Shown here: piece after piece, positions 19,305 through 28,647 of the stretch
Numbering within the stretch: the stretch's first letter is position 1
Layout: every line of letters begins with the position of its first letter
Notes under the pieces: model-generated
The model's input: the letters and a program-made list of their open reading frames with translations, nothing else
What the model was told of the DNA's origin: nothing
Databases searched by the model: none
Made by a program: the position numbers and the translations under genes
Source: Christensenellaceae bacterium
Lineage (GTDB): Bacteria > Bacillota > Clostridia > Christensenellales > DTU072
Direction: 5' to 3'
Length of the DNA: 36,067 nt
Assembly: GCA_031259965.1 (NCBI GenBank)
Contig: JAIRKT010000105.1
Location: 1 to 36,067, forward strand

Positions 19305-20024
19305 ATGGGACAAAAAGTTAATCCGCATGGACTTAGAGTTGGTATTATAGAACCTTGGAGTTCAAAATGGTATGCTAACAAACATTTAACTGCTAAATAC
19401 ATTCTTGAGGACCACAAGATACGTGAGTACTTAAAGAAAAATTATTATGATGCAGCTATCTCAAAAATTAATATTGAGCGCGCGGCAAACACAATAAACA
19501 TAGATTTGTTTTGTGGCAAACCTGGAGTTGCTATCGGAAAGATGACTAAAAACAGACGCACAGATGATAGCAATAAGACAGAAGAGAGAGATGATGCAAA
19601 AAAGGCTACTCGTGGTATTGATGTGATAAATGCACAAATTTCCAAGATTATTGGAAAGGATAAATCTTTAAACGTCAATGTGAGAGACATAAAGAATATA
19701 AGTTTGGATAGTCAGCTTGTTGCTGAAAACATAGCACAGGCCTTAGAACGAAGAACAGCGTTTAGAAGGGCTATGAAGCAAGCAATGGGACAAACTATGA
19801 GAGCTGGCGCTAAAGGAATCAAAACGATGGTTTCAGGACGTTTAGATGGTGCTGAAATCGCAAGAAGTGAACATTACCATGAAGGTTCTATTCCACTACA
19901 AACACTTAGAGCTGATATTGATTATGGGTTTGCGGAAGCAAAAACAACATATGGCATAATAGGTGTTAAGGTATGGATCTATAAAGGTGAAGTTTATGGT
20001 AAAGTAAAAGGAGGTAGAGACTAA
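19305..20024 (+). CDS. rpsC: 30S ribosomal protein S3 with insertion in the KH GXXG loop
   Basis: S3 forms the mRNA entry site and contributes to ribosomal helicase activity. The N-terminus [16 protein letters not shown] and the C-terminal domain ([21 protein letters not shown]) are canonical. In the KH domain the GXXG loop should read like IGKGG. Here it reads IGKM, followed by a charged stretch (about residues 80-102, DNA about 19542-19610), before [12 protein letters not shown] resumes the expected helix. The total of 239 residues is about 20 over the usual length. The frame is intact and the rest is normal, so it is an insertion, not an error. Confidence 0.96.
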   Translation: MGQKVNPHGLRVGIIEPWSSKWYANKHLTAKYILEDHKIREYLKKNYYDAAISKINIERAANTINIDLFCGKPGVAIGKMTKNRRTDDSNKTEERDDAKKATRGIDVINAQISKIIGKDKSLNVNVRDIKNISLDSQLVAENIAQALERRTAFRRAMKQAMGQTMRAGAKGIKTMVSGRLDGAEIARSEHYHEGSIPLQTLRADIDYGFAEAKTTYGIIGVKVWIYKGEVYGKVKGGRD

Positions 20025-20025
20025 T

Positions 20026-20466
20026 ATGTTAATGCCTAAAAGAGTAAAGAGAAGGAAACAACATCGCGGCAGAATGACTGGCAAGGCTACAAAAGGAAAT
20101 GTTATAGCATATGGCGAGTATGGTTTAGTGGCACTAGAGCCAGCTTGGATTACTAGCAATCAGATTGAAGCTGCTCGTATAGCAATGACTAGATATATAA
20201 AACGTGGCGGCCAAGTTTGGGTGAACATTTTCCCTCACAAACCTGTTTCGAAAAAACCAGCTGAAACCCGCATGGGTAGTGGTAAAGGTGCTCCAGAATA
20301 TTGGGTAGCAGTAGTTAAACCACAACGCGTACTTTTTGAAATGAAAGGAGTTTCTGAGGAAATAGCAAGAGAGGCTTTGCGTTTAGCATCACATAAACTC
20401 CCTATAAAAACGAAGTTTGCAAAAAAAGCAGATAGTGCGTTGGAGGTAAAGAATGAAAGCATCTAA
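20026..20466 (+). CDS. rplP: 50S ribosomal protein L16
   Basis: L16 organises the A-site of the large subunit. [15 protein letters not shown] at the start and [17 protein letters not shown] are diagnostic. At 146 residues it is slightly long because of a short C-terminal tail that overlaps rpmC by 14 nt. The SD aggagg is 11 nt from the ATG and lies inside rpsC. Confidence 0.97.
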   Translation: MLMPKRVKRRKQHRGRMTGKATKGNVIAYGEYGLVALEPAWITSNQIEAARIAMTRYIKRGGQVWVNIFPHKPVSKKPAETRMGSGKGAPEYWVAVVKPQRVLFEMKGVSEEIAREALRLASHKLPIKTKFAKKADSALEVKNESI

Positions 20467-20713
20467 TTTTTTTGAGATGACCAATGCAGAACTTGGTAAC
20501 AAAGTTAATGAATTGAAAGCTGAGTTGTTTAATCTTAGGTTTAAACATTCTGCCAGACAATTAAGTAATCCTTTGATTCTTCACGAGACTAAAAGGGATA
20601 TAGCGAGAGCAAAAACCATATTACGTCAACGTGAACTTGGTTTGTGTCAAGAGCCAACTGTTGAAATCAAAAAAAGACGATTTCGTAAAGAAAAAATTGA
20701 AAAGGAGGACTAA
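20453..20713 (+). CDS. rpmC: 50S ribosomal protein L29 with basic C-terminal tail
   Basis: L29 is a two-helix protein at the tunnel exit. The [20 protein letters not shown] and [14 protein letters not shown] motifs are clear. It has 86 residues, about 20 more than usual, added as a lysine/arginine-rich tail ([15 protein letters not shown]). It begins inside rplP with SD ggaggt. Confidence 0.95.
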   Translation: MKASNFFEMTNAELGNKVNELKAELFNLRFKHSARQLSNPLILHETKRDIARAKTILRQRELGLCQEPTVEIKKRRFRKEKIEKED

Positions 20714-20722
20714 AAACGCAGT

Positions 20723-20977
20723 ATGGACAGAAATCTTAGAAAAACAAGAATCGGCGTTGTAGTCAGTGCAAAGATGGACAAAACTGTTGTTGTAGCAGTT
20801 GAACAGATAGTGCGTCATCCTCTCTACAAGAAGTTCATTAAGAGAACTAAGAAGTTTAAAGCTCATGATGCAGAAAACGCTTGCAAACTGGGTGATAAAA
20901 TTGAAATAATGGAAACTAGGCCGCTCTCTAAAGAAAAACGTTGGCGTTTTGTCAACTTTATAGAGCAAGCTAAATAG
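20723..20977 (+). CDS. rpsQ: 30S ribosomal protein S17
   Basis: S17 binds 16S rRNA early in assembly. The family core [25 protein letters not shown] and the [17 protein letters not shown] end are present in 84 residues. The SD (aaggagg, 20702-20708) is 14 nt from the ATG, wider than at the other genes here. The stop TAG is fused to the rplN SD. Confidence 0.96.
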   Translation: MDRNLRKTRIGVVVSAKMDKTVVVAVEQIVRHPLYKKFIKRTKKFKAHDAENACKLGDKIEIMETRPLSKEKRWRFVNFIEQAK

Positions 20978-20989
20978 GAGGGCATAGAA

Positions 20990-21358
20990 ATGATACAACC
21001 TCAAACCAGACTCAAAGTTGCAGACAATAGCGGTGCAAAAGAGATAATGTGTATACGCGTGTTAGGCGGTTCTTTCGTGCGAAGTGGTAATATAGGTGAT
21101 GTTATAGTAGCCTCTGTTAAGACTGCAACCCCAGGTGGTGCGGTTAAAAAAGGCGATGTAATAAAAGCGGTTATTGTTAGAACACATAAAGGTTTAAGAC
21201 GAAAGGATGGAACCCATATAAAGTTTGATGATAATGCGGCAGTTATTATTGATAATCAAAAACAACCACGCGGGTCACGTATATTTGGACCTATAGCAAG
21301 AGAGTTAAGAGAGAGAGATTACATGAAAATCATCTCACTTGCTCCTGAAGTATTGTAG
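20990..21358 (+). CDS. rplN: 50S ribosomal protein L14
   Basis: L14 lies at the subunit interface. [19 protein letters not shown] and the C-terminal [23 protein letters not shown] are hallmark segments. The 122-residue length is exact for the family. The TAG stop merges with the next SD (TAGGAGG). Confidence 0.98.
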   Translation: MIQPQTRLKVADNSGAKEIMCIRVLGGSFVRSGNIGDVIVASVKTATPGGAVKKGDVIKAVIVRTHKGLRRKDGTHIKFDDNAAVIIDNQKQPRGSRIFGPIARELRERDYMKIISLAPEVL

Positions 21359-21371
21359 GAGGCGCGAGTAA

Positions 21372-21800
21372 ATGAAATTCAGCGTTAAAAATGATGATTA
21401 TGTTATGATCATAGCAGGAAAAGACAAAGGTAAGACCGCACACGTAAAGTCGTTAGATAGGATTAACCACAGAGCGTTAATAGAAGGTGATGCTCTTAAA
21501 ACACGTAATATTAAAGCAGTTAAAGCAAGACGCGCATCTGATAAGGGTGGCAGAATAGAGCAACCAGGCACTATAGATGTTAGCAATCTTATGCCAATAT
21601 GTTCTCAATGCGAGAAGCCTACAAGAGTTGGTTATCGTATTGATGAAGAGGGTGATAAGGTTAGAGTTTGCAAAAAATGCGGTTCAACATTAGAAGCATC
21701 TAAGTCCACTGCTAGAAAAATGGATAGGAAGGCTAGGATTGCTGCTAAAAAGAAAGAAAAAGAAAAGCGCGCTGAAAATGCCGCAAATAAAGAAGAATAA
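21372..21800 (+). CDS. rplX: 50S ribosomal protein L24 with lysine-rich C-terminal extension
   Basis: L24 is an assembly initiator of the large subunit. The KOW segment ([19 protein letters not shown]) is followed by the zinc-ribbon-like pairs CSQC and CKKCG seen in many Gram-positive L24 proteins. Past the second pair, where the family usually ends, there are about 35 more residues, mostly Lys, Glu and Ala (for example [20 protein letters not shown]). It has 142 residues against about 103-110 usual. The next gene, rplE, carries a similar charged extension at its N-terminus. Confidence 0.95.
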   Translation: MKFSVKNDDYVMIIAGKDKGKTAHVKSLDRINHRALIEGDALKTRNIKAVKARRASDKGGRIEQPGTIDVSNLMPICSQCEKPTRVGYRIDEEGDKVRVCKKCGSTLEASKSTARKMDRKARIAAKKKEKEKRAENAANKEE

Positions 21801-21811
21801 GGAGGTTTTCG

Positions 21812-22465
21812 ATGGCTAAGAGTAAAGAAACGACGACTGAACAAAAAAAAGCGGTCGTGCAGAGAGAACCTAAGACCAAAAAGAAAGATGAAGTGATTGA
21901 AGTAGGCGCTTCTCAAGAAAAACTCCCAAATAGACTTAAAGAGAAGTACAAAACACAAGTCATTTCTCAATTAGTTAAGACATACAAATACAGTTCAGTA
22001 ATGGAAGTTCCAAAGCTCGAGAAAATTGTGTTAAACATGCGCTTGGGTGACATCAAAGACAACGGCAAGAGTGTTCAATTAGCTGTTAAGGAACTTGAAC
22101 TTATAGCAGGACAGAAACCAATTCTAACAAAAGCAAAGCATTCTGTTGCAAATTTTAAGGTTAGACAAAACCAGGATATTGGTGCAAAAGTAACTCTGCG
22201 CGCTAGTAGAATGTGGGATTTCTTAGATAAATTAATAGCAATAGCTCTGCCACGTGTGCGTGACTTTAGAGGCGTATCACCAAAATCATTTGATGGAAGA
22301 GGCAATTATGCGCTTGGTATTAAGGAGCAATTAATATTTCCAGAAATTGCTTATGACCAGGTGGAAAAGGTTAGAGGTTTTGACATATGTTTTGTAACGA
22401 CCGCTAAGACAGATGCAGAGGCTAAAGAGTTGTTAACACTACTCGGCATGCCTTTTGCGAGATAG
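21812..22465 (+). CDS. rplE: 50S ribosomal protein L5 with charged N-terminal extension
   Basis: L5 binds 5S rRNA in the central protuberance. The family sequence begins at about residue 40 ([15 protein letters not shown]), and the core ([28 protein letters not shown]) is normal to the end (LLGMPFAR). The first 39 residues ([17 protein letters not shown] and onward) are an addition rich in Lys, Glu and Thr. The SD aaggagg stands 8 nt before this ATG, and no SD precedes the core, so the extension is translated. There are 217 residues against about 180. Confidence 0.95.
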   Translation: MAKSKETTTEQKKAVVQREPKTKKKDEVIEVGASQEKLPNRLKEKYKTQVISQLVKTYKYSSVMEVPKLEKIVLNMRLGDIKDNGKSVQLAVKELELIAGQKPILTKAKHSVANFKVRQNQDIGAKVTLRASRMWDFLDKLIAIALPRVRDFRGVSPKSFDGRGNYALGIKEQLIFPEIAYDQVEKVRGFDICFVTTAKTDAEAKELLTLLGMPFAR

Positions 22466-22474
22466 GAGGCTTCA

Positions 22475-22660
22475 ATGGCTAAGAAAGCTTTAGTTAATAA
22501 ACAGCAAAGGAAGCAAAAATTCTCAACTAGAGAATACACACGATGCTCAATTTGTGGTAGACCACATGCCGTACTTAGAAAATATGGCATATGCAGATTA
22601 TGTTTTAGAAAACTTGCTTACAATGGTGAAATTCCAGGCGTTCGCAAGTCAAGTTGGTAG
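22475..22660 (+). CDS. rpsZ: 30S ribosomal protein S14, zinc type (type Z)
   Basis: This is the short zinc-binding S14. Two cysteine pairs (CSICGRPH and CRLCFRK) bind Zn, and the end GVRKSSW is diagnostic. The length is 61 residues. It is the zinc-containing form common in Gram-positive bacteria. Both flanking junctions use TAGGAGG. Confidence 0.97.
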   Translation: MAKKALVNKQQRKQKFSTREYTRCSICGRPHAVLRKYGICRLCFRKLAYNGEIPGVRKSSW

Positions 22661-22669
22661 GAGGTTTGT

Positions 22670-23074
22670 ATGACTGTAACTGATCCAATAGCAGATATGC
22701 TAACTCGTATAAGGAACGGATTAACAGCAAAACACGAAAGTGTTGATGTTCCAGCGTCAAAAATTAAATTTTCAATTGCTGAAATTTTAGTACAAGAAGG
22801 ATATTTGAAGGCTGCTAAAATCATCGAAGATGAAAAGAAAGTTCAGAATACTATTCACATTGACTTAAAGTATATGGGAAATAAAGAAAGTGTTATAAAG
22901 GGTTTGAGGAGAATTTCTAAACCAGGGTTACGCGTCTTTGCAAAAAGCGAGGCTATCCCAAAGGTTCTGAATGGTTTAGGCATCGCTGTTATCTCCACAT
23001 CAAAGGGCGTTATGACAGATAAAAAAGCTAGAATACTAGGTGCGGGCGGTGAAGTCCTAGCCTATGTTTGGTAG
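22670..23074 (+). CDS. rpsH: 30S ribosomal protein S8
   Basis: S8 is a primary 16S-binding protein and, in E. coli, the translational repressor of the spc operon. [17 protein letters not shown] and the C-terminal [13 protein letters not shown] motif are clear. At 134 residues it is normal. The stop is fused to the rplF SD. Confidence 0.97.
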   Translation: MTVTDPIADMLTRIRNGLTAKHESVDVPASKIKFSIAEILVQEGYLKAAKIIEDEKKVQNTIHIDLKYMGNKESVIKGLRRISKPGLRVFAKSEAIPKVLNGLGIAVISTSKGVMTDKKARILGAGGEVLAYVW

Positions 23075-23084
23075 GAGGTAAAAG

Positions 23085-23627
23085 ATGTCCAGAATAGGAA
23101 GAATGCCAATTAAACTTAATAAAGGAGTAACTGCCAGTTTCACAGATGGAATAGTTACTGTTAGTGGTCCTCTAGGCACTTTATCTCAAGCAATAGCGAA
23201 TGACAAAATTGATATAAAAATCGAAGGTGATGAATTGTTGGTCTTGCGTAGTGCTGAAACTAAAGAAGCTAAAGCCGCACACGGACTATATAGAGCTTTG
23301 ATTTTCAACATGACAGTAGGCGTTGAAAAAGGTTATGCTAAGTCATTAGTTATAGCAGGTGTTGGTTACAAGGCTGTTAATAATGCAGGCAAAGTAACGC
23401 TTTCAGTAGGATATAGTCATACGGTAGACCTTGTTCCACCTAGTGATATTAAATTGGAAATTGTTTCACCTACTGAATTAGTTGTAAAAGGTATTGACAA
23501 AGTAAAAGTAGGTCAATTTGCGGCTGATATTAAAACCATTCGCAAACCAGAGCCTTATCATGGATATGGTATCAGATACAAAGATGAAACCATACTACGA
23601 AAAGCTGGCAAGAAAGCTGGTAAGTAA
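23085..23627 (+). CDS. rplF: 50S ribosomal protein L6
   Basis: L6 lies near the GTPase-associated region. [15 protein letters not shown], the repeat-domain segment GVGYKA and the end [15 protein letters not shown] are diagnostic. The length of 180 residues is standard. Confidence 0.97.
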   Translation: MSRIGRMPIKLNKGVTASFTDGIVTVSGPLGTLSQAIANDKIDIKIEGDELLVLRSAETKEAKAAHGLYRALIFNMTVGVEKGYAKSLVIAGVGYKAVNNAGKVTLSVGYSHTVDLVPPSDIKLEIVSPTELVVKGIDKVKVGQFAADIKTIRKPEPYHGYGIRYKDETILRKAGKKAGK

Positions 23628-23638
23628 GGAGCAGAGAA

Positions 23639-24007
23639 ATGTTAAATAAACCTGACAAAAACGCAGAACGCACAAAGAGACACAACCGATTAAGAAACAA
23701 GTTGTCTGGCACCTCAGATATTCCACGTCTTAATGTTTATAGATCTCTCAACAATATTTATTCTCAAATCATAGATGATGAGAAAGGTGTTACTCTGACA
23801 CAGGCAAATTCCTTAGAAGCTGCTATTGTTGAAAAGTCTTCAGGAAAAACCAAAGTAGAGGTTGCAAAACTAGTAGGCGAATTTCTTGCTGAAAAGGCAT
23901 TGAGTATAGGTGTAAAAAGTGTTGTGTTTGATAGGGGCGGTTATGTATATACAGGCCGTATAAAAGCCCTAGCAGAGGGTGCTCGTAATGGCGGACTTGA
24001 ATTTTAG
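23639..24007 (+). CDS. rplR: 50S ribosomal protein L18
   Basis: L18 is a 5S rRNA-binding protein. [20 protein letters not shown] and the C-terminal [20 protein letters not shown] with GARNGGLEF are family motifs. The length is 122 residues. The stop TAG and the SD of rpsE are fused. Confidence 0.97.
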   Translation: MLNKPDKNAERTKRHNRLRNKLSGTSDIPRLNVYRSLNNIYSQIIDDEKGVTLTQANSLEAAIVEKSSGKTKVEVAKLVGEFLAEKALSIGVKSVVFDRGGYVYTGRIKALAEGARNGGLEF

Positions 24008-24021
24008 GAGATAGATTGACA

Positions 24022-24531
24022 ATGGCAAGAAACGATAGAGAAAGACCACAAAAGGATGATCTTATAAAAAAGACGGTTAGAGTCAACAGAGTGGCTAAAG
24101 TTGTTAAGGGCGGACGAAATATGCGTTTTTCCGTCATGGTGGTTGTAGGTGATGGTAAAGGCAGCGTTGGTGCAGGCACTGGCAAAGCAGCTGAAGTCCC
24201 AGAAGCAATTGAAAAAGCAACAAAAGCTGCTACAAAAGCGATGTTTAAAGTATCGACGAGTGGTTCTACCATACCTCATGCTACAGTAGGAGAATTTGGT
24301 TGTGGAAAAGTAATTTTATTGCCGGCTCCTGAAGGAACTGGTGTTATTGCAGGTGGCGCGGTCCGTATGGTTTTGGAAGTTAGTGGAATACCTAACATAA
24401 GAACAAAGTCATTAGGTACTAATAATCCAATAAACAGTGTAAAAGCTGCTATCAATGGACTAAAGAGTCTTAGAACCGCTGAAGACGTTGCAAGAGCTCG
24501 TGGCAAGGCCGTAGAAGATATCATAAATTAG
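24022..24531 (+). CDS. rpsE: 30S ribosomal protein S5
   Basis: S5 helps set decoding accuracy and mRNA unwinding. [19 protein letters not shown] and [13 protein letters not shown] identify it. A TTG start at 24016 would add two residues but lies 4 nt from the SD (aggag); the ATG at 24022 is 10 nt away and is preferred. This gives 169 residues, normal for the family. The same near-start ambiguity occurs at rpsJ and at the KOW gene. Confidence 0.95.
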   Translation: MARNDRERPQKDDLIKKTVRVNRVAKVVKGGRNMRFSVMVVVGDGKGSVGAGTGKAAEVPEAIEKATKAATKAMFKVSTSGSTIPHATVGEFGCGKVILLPAPEGTGVIAGGAVRMVLEVSGIPNIRTKSLGTNNPINSVKAAINGLKSLRTAEDVARARGKAVEDIIN

Positions 24532-24540
24532 GAGGTTTCC

Positions 24541-24723
24541 ATGGGTAAAGTTAAAGTAACCTTAGTTAAAAGCACAATAGGGTGCGTGAAAGAACAAAAG
24601 GCAAATGTAGAGGCCCTAGGCCTTAGAAAGTTAAATTCAACCAGAATTCACGAAGATAATGAAACTTTGCGTGGTAAAATATCCAAAGTAGCACATCTTG
24701 TCAAAGTTGAAGTTGTTGAATAG
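24541..24723 (+). CDS. rpmD: 50S ribosomal protein L30
   Basis: This is the bacterial short form (60 residues). [19 protein letters not shown] and the middle segment [16 protein letters not shown] match the family. Both junctions use the fused TAGGAGG. Confidence 0.96.
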   Translation: MGKVKVTLVKSTIGCVKEQKANVEALGLRKLNSTRIHEDNETLRGKISKVAHLVKVEVVE

Positions 24724-24734
24724 GAGGCAATGGT

Positions 24735-25202
24735 ATGGGCAGTCAATCAAATGAAAAAATGAAGTTACATGAACTGAGACCTGCAAAGGGGGCTGTCACG
24801 CCAGCTAAGCGATTGGGGCGTGGAATTGGATCGGGCCTTGGTAAAACAAGTGGAAAAGGACATAAAGGACAATGGGCTAGGAGCGGCGGTGGCGTTCGTC
24901 CAGGCTTTGAAGGCGGTCAAATGCCTTTAGCTAGACGCCTACCAAAACGCGGTTTTAATAGTCGATTTAAAGCTGTCTATTCCATAGTTAATGTTGGTGA
25001 TCTCAATAGGTTTCCTGATGATAGTGTTATCACGATAGAATTGCTTTATGAAGAGCGCCTTGTAGGGAAAATAGAACCATATGGACTTAATGTTTTAGGT
25101 GATGGAGAACTAACTACAAGACTCACTGTAAAAGCCAAGAAATTCACAAAATCCGCTCTTGAAAAAATAGAGAAAGCGGGTGGTAAAGCAGAGGTAATTT
25201 AA
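24735..25202 (+). CDS. rplO: 50S ribosomal protein L15
   Basis: L15 is a late-assembly large-subunit protein. [20 protein letters not shown] and [20 protein letters not shown] are diagnostic. The start 24735 has SD aggagg 7 nt upstream, so the extra eight residues (MGSQSNEK) before the family N-terminus are probably real. There are 155 residues. The stop codon overlaps the secY start by one base (TAATG). Confidence 0.96.
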   Translation: MGSQSNEKMKLHELRPAKGAVTPAKRLGRGIGSGLGKTSGKGHKGQWARSGGGVRPGFEGGQMPLARRLPKRGFNSRFKAVYSIVNVGDLNRFPDDSVITIELLYEERLVGKIEPYGLNVLGDGELTTRLTVKAKKFTKSALEKIEKAGGKAEVI

Positions 25203-26527
25203 TGCTTCAAACATTTAAGAATGCTTTTCAATCGAAAGATATTAGACTGAAGATGTTTTTCACACTTCTTTTAATATTGATCTACAGAATAGGATGTTTT
25301 ATCCCTATTCCAGGTGTTGATGCGAGTTCAAGCGGCTTGCTTAAAATGACGCAAGAAAGTGACTTCCTAATGATGTTCTCAGCTATAACAGGAAGTGCTT
25401 TTCAGAATGGAACATTGTTCTCACTAGGAATAGTGCCGTTTATTAATTCGTTTATAATCATGCAATTATTAACTTTAATTGTCCCAAAATTAGAAAAGCT
25501 TTCTAAAGAGGGTGATGATGGTAGAAAAAAGATAGCACAATACACAAGGTATGTCGCAATTATCTTAGCAATAATACAAGCGATAGGTGTTATGTTTGCA
25601 TGGCAGGACTACATATCTCCTGTATTTGGAACGTCAGAGAGCAGTCGTATATTTACAATGATCTTTATCGTTATAATATTAACAGGTGGATCATCTCTGA
25701 TTATGTGGCTGGGTGAGAGAATAACGGAGTATGGGATTGGAAATGGAACCTCTTTAATCATATTCATAGGTATAATAGGTTCTTTAGGTAATACTATATA
25801 CACAGCAATGTTTAATGTTATACCAAACCAGGTTGAAAATCAAGATACAACGGGCATCTGGTATTTGTTGGGATTTTTCTTGCTAGTAATTATATTGTTC
25901 TTCTTTATAGTTTTTGTAGATATGGCAGAGCGCAAAATATCTGTACAATATGCAAAGCAAATTAAAGGAAACAAAATGTATGGTGGCCAATCAAGCTATA
26001 TCCCTATAAAAGTAAATGCAAGCGGTGTTATGCCAATTATATTTGCCTCATCAATAATCATGTTTCCCCAAATGATAATCCAATTTGCTAACTTGGGTGC
26101 TTCTAGTTTTGGACTGTGGTGGGCAGAGTGGGTAGGAACAAACGGCAAATTGTATGCCCCGGTAACATTTATTCTTATTATTTTCTTTGCATATTTTTAT
26201 GCACAGATTCAGTTTAACCCAGATGATATCTCAAGGATGTTGCAGAAAAACGGAGGATTTATTCCAGGTATTAGACCAGGCAAATCTACTAGTGATCATC
26301 TAAGGAAAATTAATAATAGATTAACCTTGTTTGGAGCGTTGTTCTTAGCGGTTATTGCATTAGTGCCAACACTGCTATTGCAGCAGATACCTGGTTTCCA
26401 ACCTCTGGGGTTGCAAAACGGATTCTCTGCTACAGGACTATTAATCGTAGTATCAGTTGCACTCGAATTCCAAAAACAATTAGAATCACAACTTCTTGTT
26501 AAAAATAATAAAGGATTCCTTAAATAG
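25202..26527 (+). CDS. secY: protein translocase subunit SecY
   Basis: SecY is the ten-helix channel of the general secretion pathway in the cytoplasmic membrane. The N-terminal helix IRLKMFFTLLLILIYRIGCF, the plug region after it, and the cytosolic loops with FVDMAERKISVQYAKQ and GFIPGIRPGKST are characteristic. The length of 441 residues is normal. It starts on the rplO stop codon, with SD gaggt 7 nt upstream. Its partner secG is in the same window. Confidence 0.98.
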   Translation: MLQTFKNAFQSKDIRLKMFFTLLLILIYRIGCFIPIPGVDASSSGLLKMTQESDFLMMFSAITGSAFQNGTLFSLGIVPFINSFIIMQLLTLIVPKLEKLSKEGDDGRKKIAQYTRYVAIILAIIQAIGVMFAWQDYISPVFGTSESSRIFTMIFIVIILTGGSSLIMWLGERITEYGIGNGTSLIIFIGIIGSLGNTIYTAMFNVIPNQVENQDTTGIWYLLGFFLLVIILFFFIVFVDMAERKISVQYAKQIKGNKMYGGQSSYIPIKVNASGVMPIIFASSIIMFPQMIIQFANLGASSFGLWWAEWVGTNGKLYAPVTFILIIFFAYFYAQIQFNPDDISRMLQKNGGFIPGIRPGKSTSDHLRKINNRLTLFGALFLAVIALVPTLLLQQIPGFQPLGLQNGFSATGLLIVVSVALEFQKQLESQLLVKNNKGFLK

Positions 26528-26529
26528 TT

Positions 26530-27159
26530 ATGAAGATAGTATTATTAGGCGCGCCAGGTGCTGGCAAAGGTTCGCAGGCAGAGCTGATTGGAAAAAAATA
26601 TGGAATTGCACATGTCTCTACGGGTGAGGCATTCAGATCCAATTTAAAGGAAAAAACCATGATTGGATTATATGCTAAGACTTTTATGGATAAAGGACTT
26701 TTAGTGCCTGATGAAATTGTAGTTGAAATAGTTGAATCTAGATTAAAACTAGAAAACTGTAAAAACGGCTTTATGTTGGACGGATTTCCAAGATCCATAG
26801 TACAAGCTGAGTTTTTAGATAAATTTACAAAACTCGATTGTGTAATTAACATAGAAGTTCCTTTTGATGTTATAATTAAAAGGCTGAGTGGCAGACGAAG
26901 CTGTGTATGTGGCGCGATATATAATATTGAATCTCATAAATCAGATAAGTGTCCAAAATGTGGTGAAATCTTATTTACACGCGATGATGACAGAGAAGAG
27001 GCAATCAAAAATCGTCTTAAGGTTTACGAGTCTACGACCGCTCCTCTTGTTGAATATTATGAAAATAAGGGATTATTAAAAACAGTAGTTGGTGCTGATA
27101 CTATAGTTGATACTTTTAAGAAGGTTGAATTAGTTTTGGATCAACTCGCAAATCGTTGA
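26530..27159 (+). CDS. adk: adenylate kinase with variant zinc LID
   Basis: Adk interconverts ATP, ADP and AMP. The P-loop GAPGAGKGSQ, the AMP site (LDGFPRSIVQAE) and the DDREEAIKNRL segment are present. The LID carries four cysteines, but the first pair is CVC, not the usual CxxC; the second pair is CPKC. The conserved STGD motif reads STGE. The length of 209 residues is slightly short because of the reduced LID. Its ATG is 2 nt from the secY stop, with only a distant SD-like run (aaagga), so coupling is likely. Confidence 0.95.
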   Translation: MKIVLLGAPGAGKGSQAELIGKKYGIAHVSTGEAFRSNLKEKTMIGLYAKTFMDKGLLVPDEIVVEIVESRLKLENCKNGFMLDGFPRSIVQAEFLDKFTKLDCVINIEVPFDVIIKRLSGRRSCVCGAIYNIESHKSDKCPKCGEILFTRDDDREEAIKNRLKVYESTTAPLVEYYENKGLLKTVVGADTIVDTFKKVELVLDQLANR

Positions 27160-27167
27160 GTGTAATT

Positions 27168-27914
27168 ATGAGTGGTGTCAAAAGCGATTACGAATTAGCA
27201 GCAATGCGACGCTCAGGTGCGATTCTTAGAGATTTACTCTTGTATATGCAAGAGATTGTACGAGAAGGCATTACCACTGCGTATTTAGACGCAAAGGCAT
27301 TAGAGTTTATTACACTGCATAATGCCTACCCTTCCTTTAAAGGTTATAATGGATTTCCAGGTGCAATATGCGTATCGATTGATGATGAGGTAGTACATGG
27401 AATTCCGGGCAACAGATTCCTAGAAGAAGGGATGTTAGTTAAAGTTGATGCAGGCGTTCTGTTAAATGGATATCATACGGACGCAGCTAGAACATTTGAA
27501 ATAGGTCATGTGTCAGCGGAAAAACATAAATTAGCAACTGTTTGCAAGGAATGTTTTTTTGTGGGCGCGGAGCAACTCAAGAATGGTGCTAGACTAGGTG
27601 ATTATGGTGCCACAGTGGCAAACTATGTACATATGAATGGTTACACTGTTGTGCGTGAATTATCTGGACATGGAATAGGCAAGAATTTGCATGAAGATCC
27701 TAACGTCTTTAACTTTGGTGAGAAAGGACGTGGCCGTAGAGTTAGCACTGGGATGACATTAGCTCTTGAACCGATGATCAATCTAGGTGCTCGCTCGGTA
27801 CAAGATGATCCAGAAGATGGGTGGACAATTCGAACTTCAGATGGATCACCATCAGCGCATTATGAAAACACCGTAATTATTACTGATACTGGAGTCGAAA
27901 TAATCACTCTATAA
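27168..27914 (+). CDS. map: type I methionine aminopeptidase
   Basis: MetAP removes the initiator Met from nascent proteins. The metal ligands appear in order: VDAGV, TDAART, the SGHGIG histidine, ALEPM glutamate and HYENTV glutamate. A TTG at 27156 overlapping the adk stop could start the frame, but the ATG at 27168 gives the family spacing to the KS.YE motif, so I use it (248 residues). SD is weak at both, which suggests coupling to adk. There is no N-terminal zinc extension. Confidence 0.95.
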   Translation: MSGVKSDYELAAMRRSGAILRDLLLYMQEIVREGITTAYLDAKALEFITLHNAYPSFKGYNGFPGAICVSIDDEVVHGIPGNRFLEEGMLVKVDAGVLLNGYHTDAARTFEIGHVSAEKHKLATVCKECFFVGAEQLKNGARLGDYGATVANYVHMNGYTVVRELSGHGIGKNLHEDPNVFNFGEKGRGRRVSTGMTLALEPMINLGARSVQDDPEDGWTIRTSDGSPSAHYENTVIITDTGVEIITL

Positions 27915-27970
27915 ACTTAAAACCTAGGTTATGCGGTTGAATACAAAATGAAAGAGAGGTTAAATTGATT

Positions 27971-28246
27971 ATGCCTGGGTCATTAGAAATAGGAGCAATC
28001 GTGTTTTCTAAGTCAGGACGCGATAGTGGGAGGTATTATGTAATTGTTGAAATTGTTGACGATCAATTTGTAAAAATTGTTGATGGCAAATTTAGACGAT
28101 TAGATAAACCTAAACTGAAAAAAATAAAACACCTTAAACTTACGAACGATTGTTTAAAAAAGATTGCTGATAAGATTAGGGCGAATAAAAAAATCTTTGA
28201 CGCGGAGATTAATAGTGCGCTCAGGAACTATAATGGTTCTATATAA
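27971..28246 (+). CDS. KOW-domain RNA-binding protein (L14e/L6e-like)
   Basis: This small basic protein belongs to the KOW family often found between map and infA in Clostridia. The N-terminal half ([20 protein letters not shown], then [15 protein letters not shown]) is an SH3-like KOW fold resembling eukaryotic and archaeal L14e/L6e. The rest is a helical tail. It has 91 residues from the ATG at 27971, 10 nt after the SD (agaggt); a TTG at 27965 is the alternative. Context suggests a role on or near the ribosome, but its function is not established. Confidence 0.85.
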   Translation: MPGSLEIGAIVFSKSGRDSGRYYVIVEIVDDQFVKIVDGKFRRLDKPKLKKIKHLKLTNDCLKKIADKIRANKKIFDAEINSALRNYNGSI

Positions 28247-28269
28247 ATACTAACAAGGAGATATATTTT

Positions 28270-28491
28270 ATGTCGAAAGACGACGTCGTTGAAATTGACG
28301 GTATCGTTACAGAGGTGCTCCCAAGTACCACTTTCAGAGTGAAATTAACGAATGGGCATGTGATAATTGCTTATTTATCTGGCAAGATGCGTTCACACTA
28401 CGTTAAAGTTTGTGAAGGCGACAGTGTTAGAGTTGCAATGAGTTTGTACGATCTTAACAAAGGACGGATCGTTTATCGAAATAAAACTTAG
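28270..28491 (+). CDS. infA: translation initiation factor IF-1
   Basis: IF-1 blocks the A site during initiation. The OB-fold is complete: [19 protein letters not shown], then [15 protein letters not shown] and the end [11 protein letters not shown]. The length is 73 residues. SD aaggag is 9 nt upstream. Confidence 0.96.
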   Translation: MSKDDVVEIDGIVTEVLPSTTFRVKLTNGHVIIAYLSGKMRSHYVKVCEGDSVRVAMSLYDLNKGRIVYRNKT

Positions 28492-28515
28492 ATAAATATC
28501 AAAAGAGGTAGTAAT

Positions 28516-28632
28516 ATGAAAGTAAGACCATCGGTAAAACCGATTTGTGATAAATGTAAAATTATCAAAAGACATGGAAAAGTTATGGTTATCTGTAGCA
28601 AGTACCCTAAACATAAGCAAACGCAAGGTTAA
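28516..28632 (+). CDS. rpmJ: 50S ribosomal protein L36
   Basis: L36 is the smallest ribosomal protein, here 38 residues. [15 protein letters not shown] and the end [12 protein letters not shown] give the CxxC...C...H zinc site. The SD is agaggt, 6 nt before the ATG. It is in the standard place after infA. Confidence 0.96.
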   Translation: MKVRPSVKPICDKCKIIKRHGKVMVICSKYPKHKQTQG

Positions 28633-28647
28633 TCTGAGAGGTAGAAA

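Noticed and set aside
20621-21004. 127-codon antisense frame over rpmC-rpsQ
   Set aside because: It arises from codon bias of the sense genes; its product is low-complexity Phe/Leu-rich.
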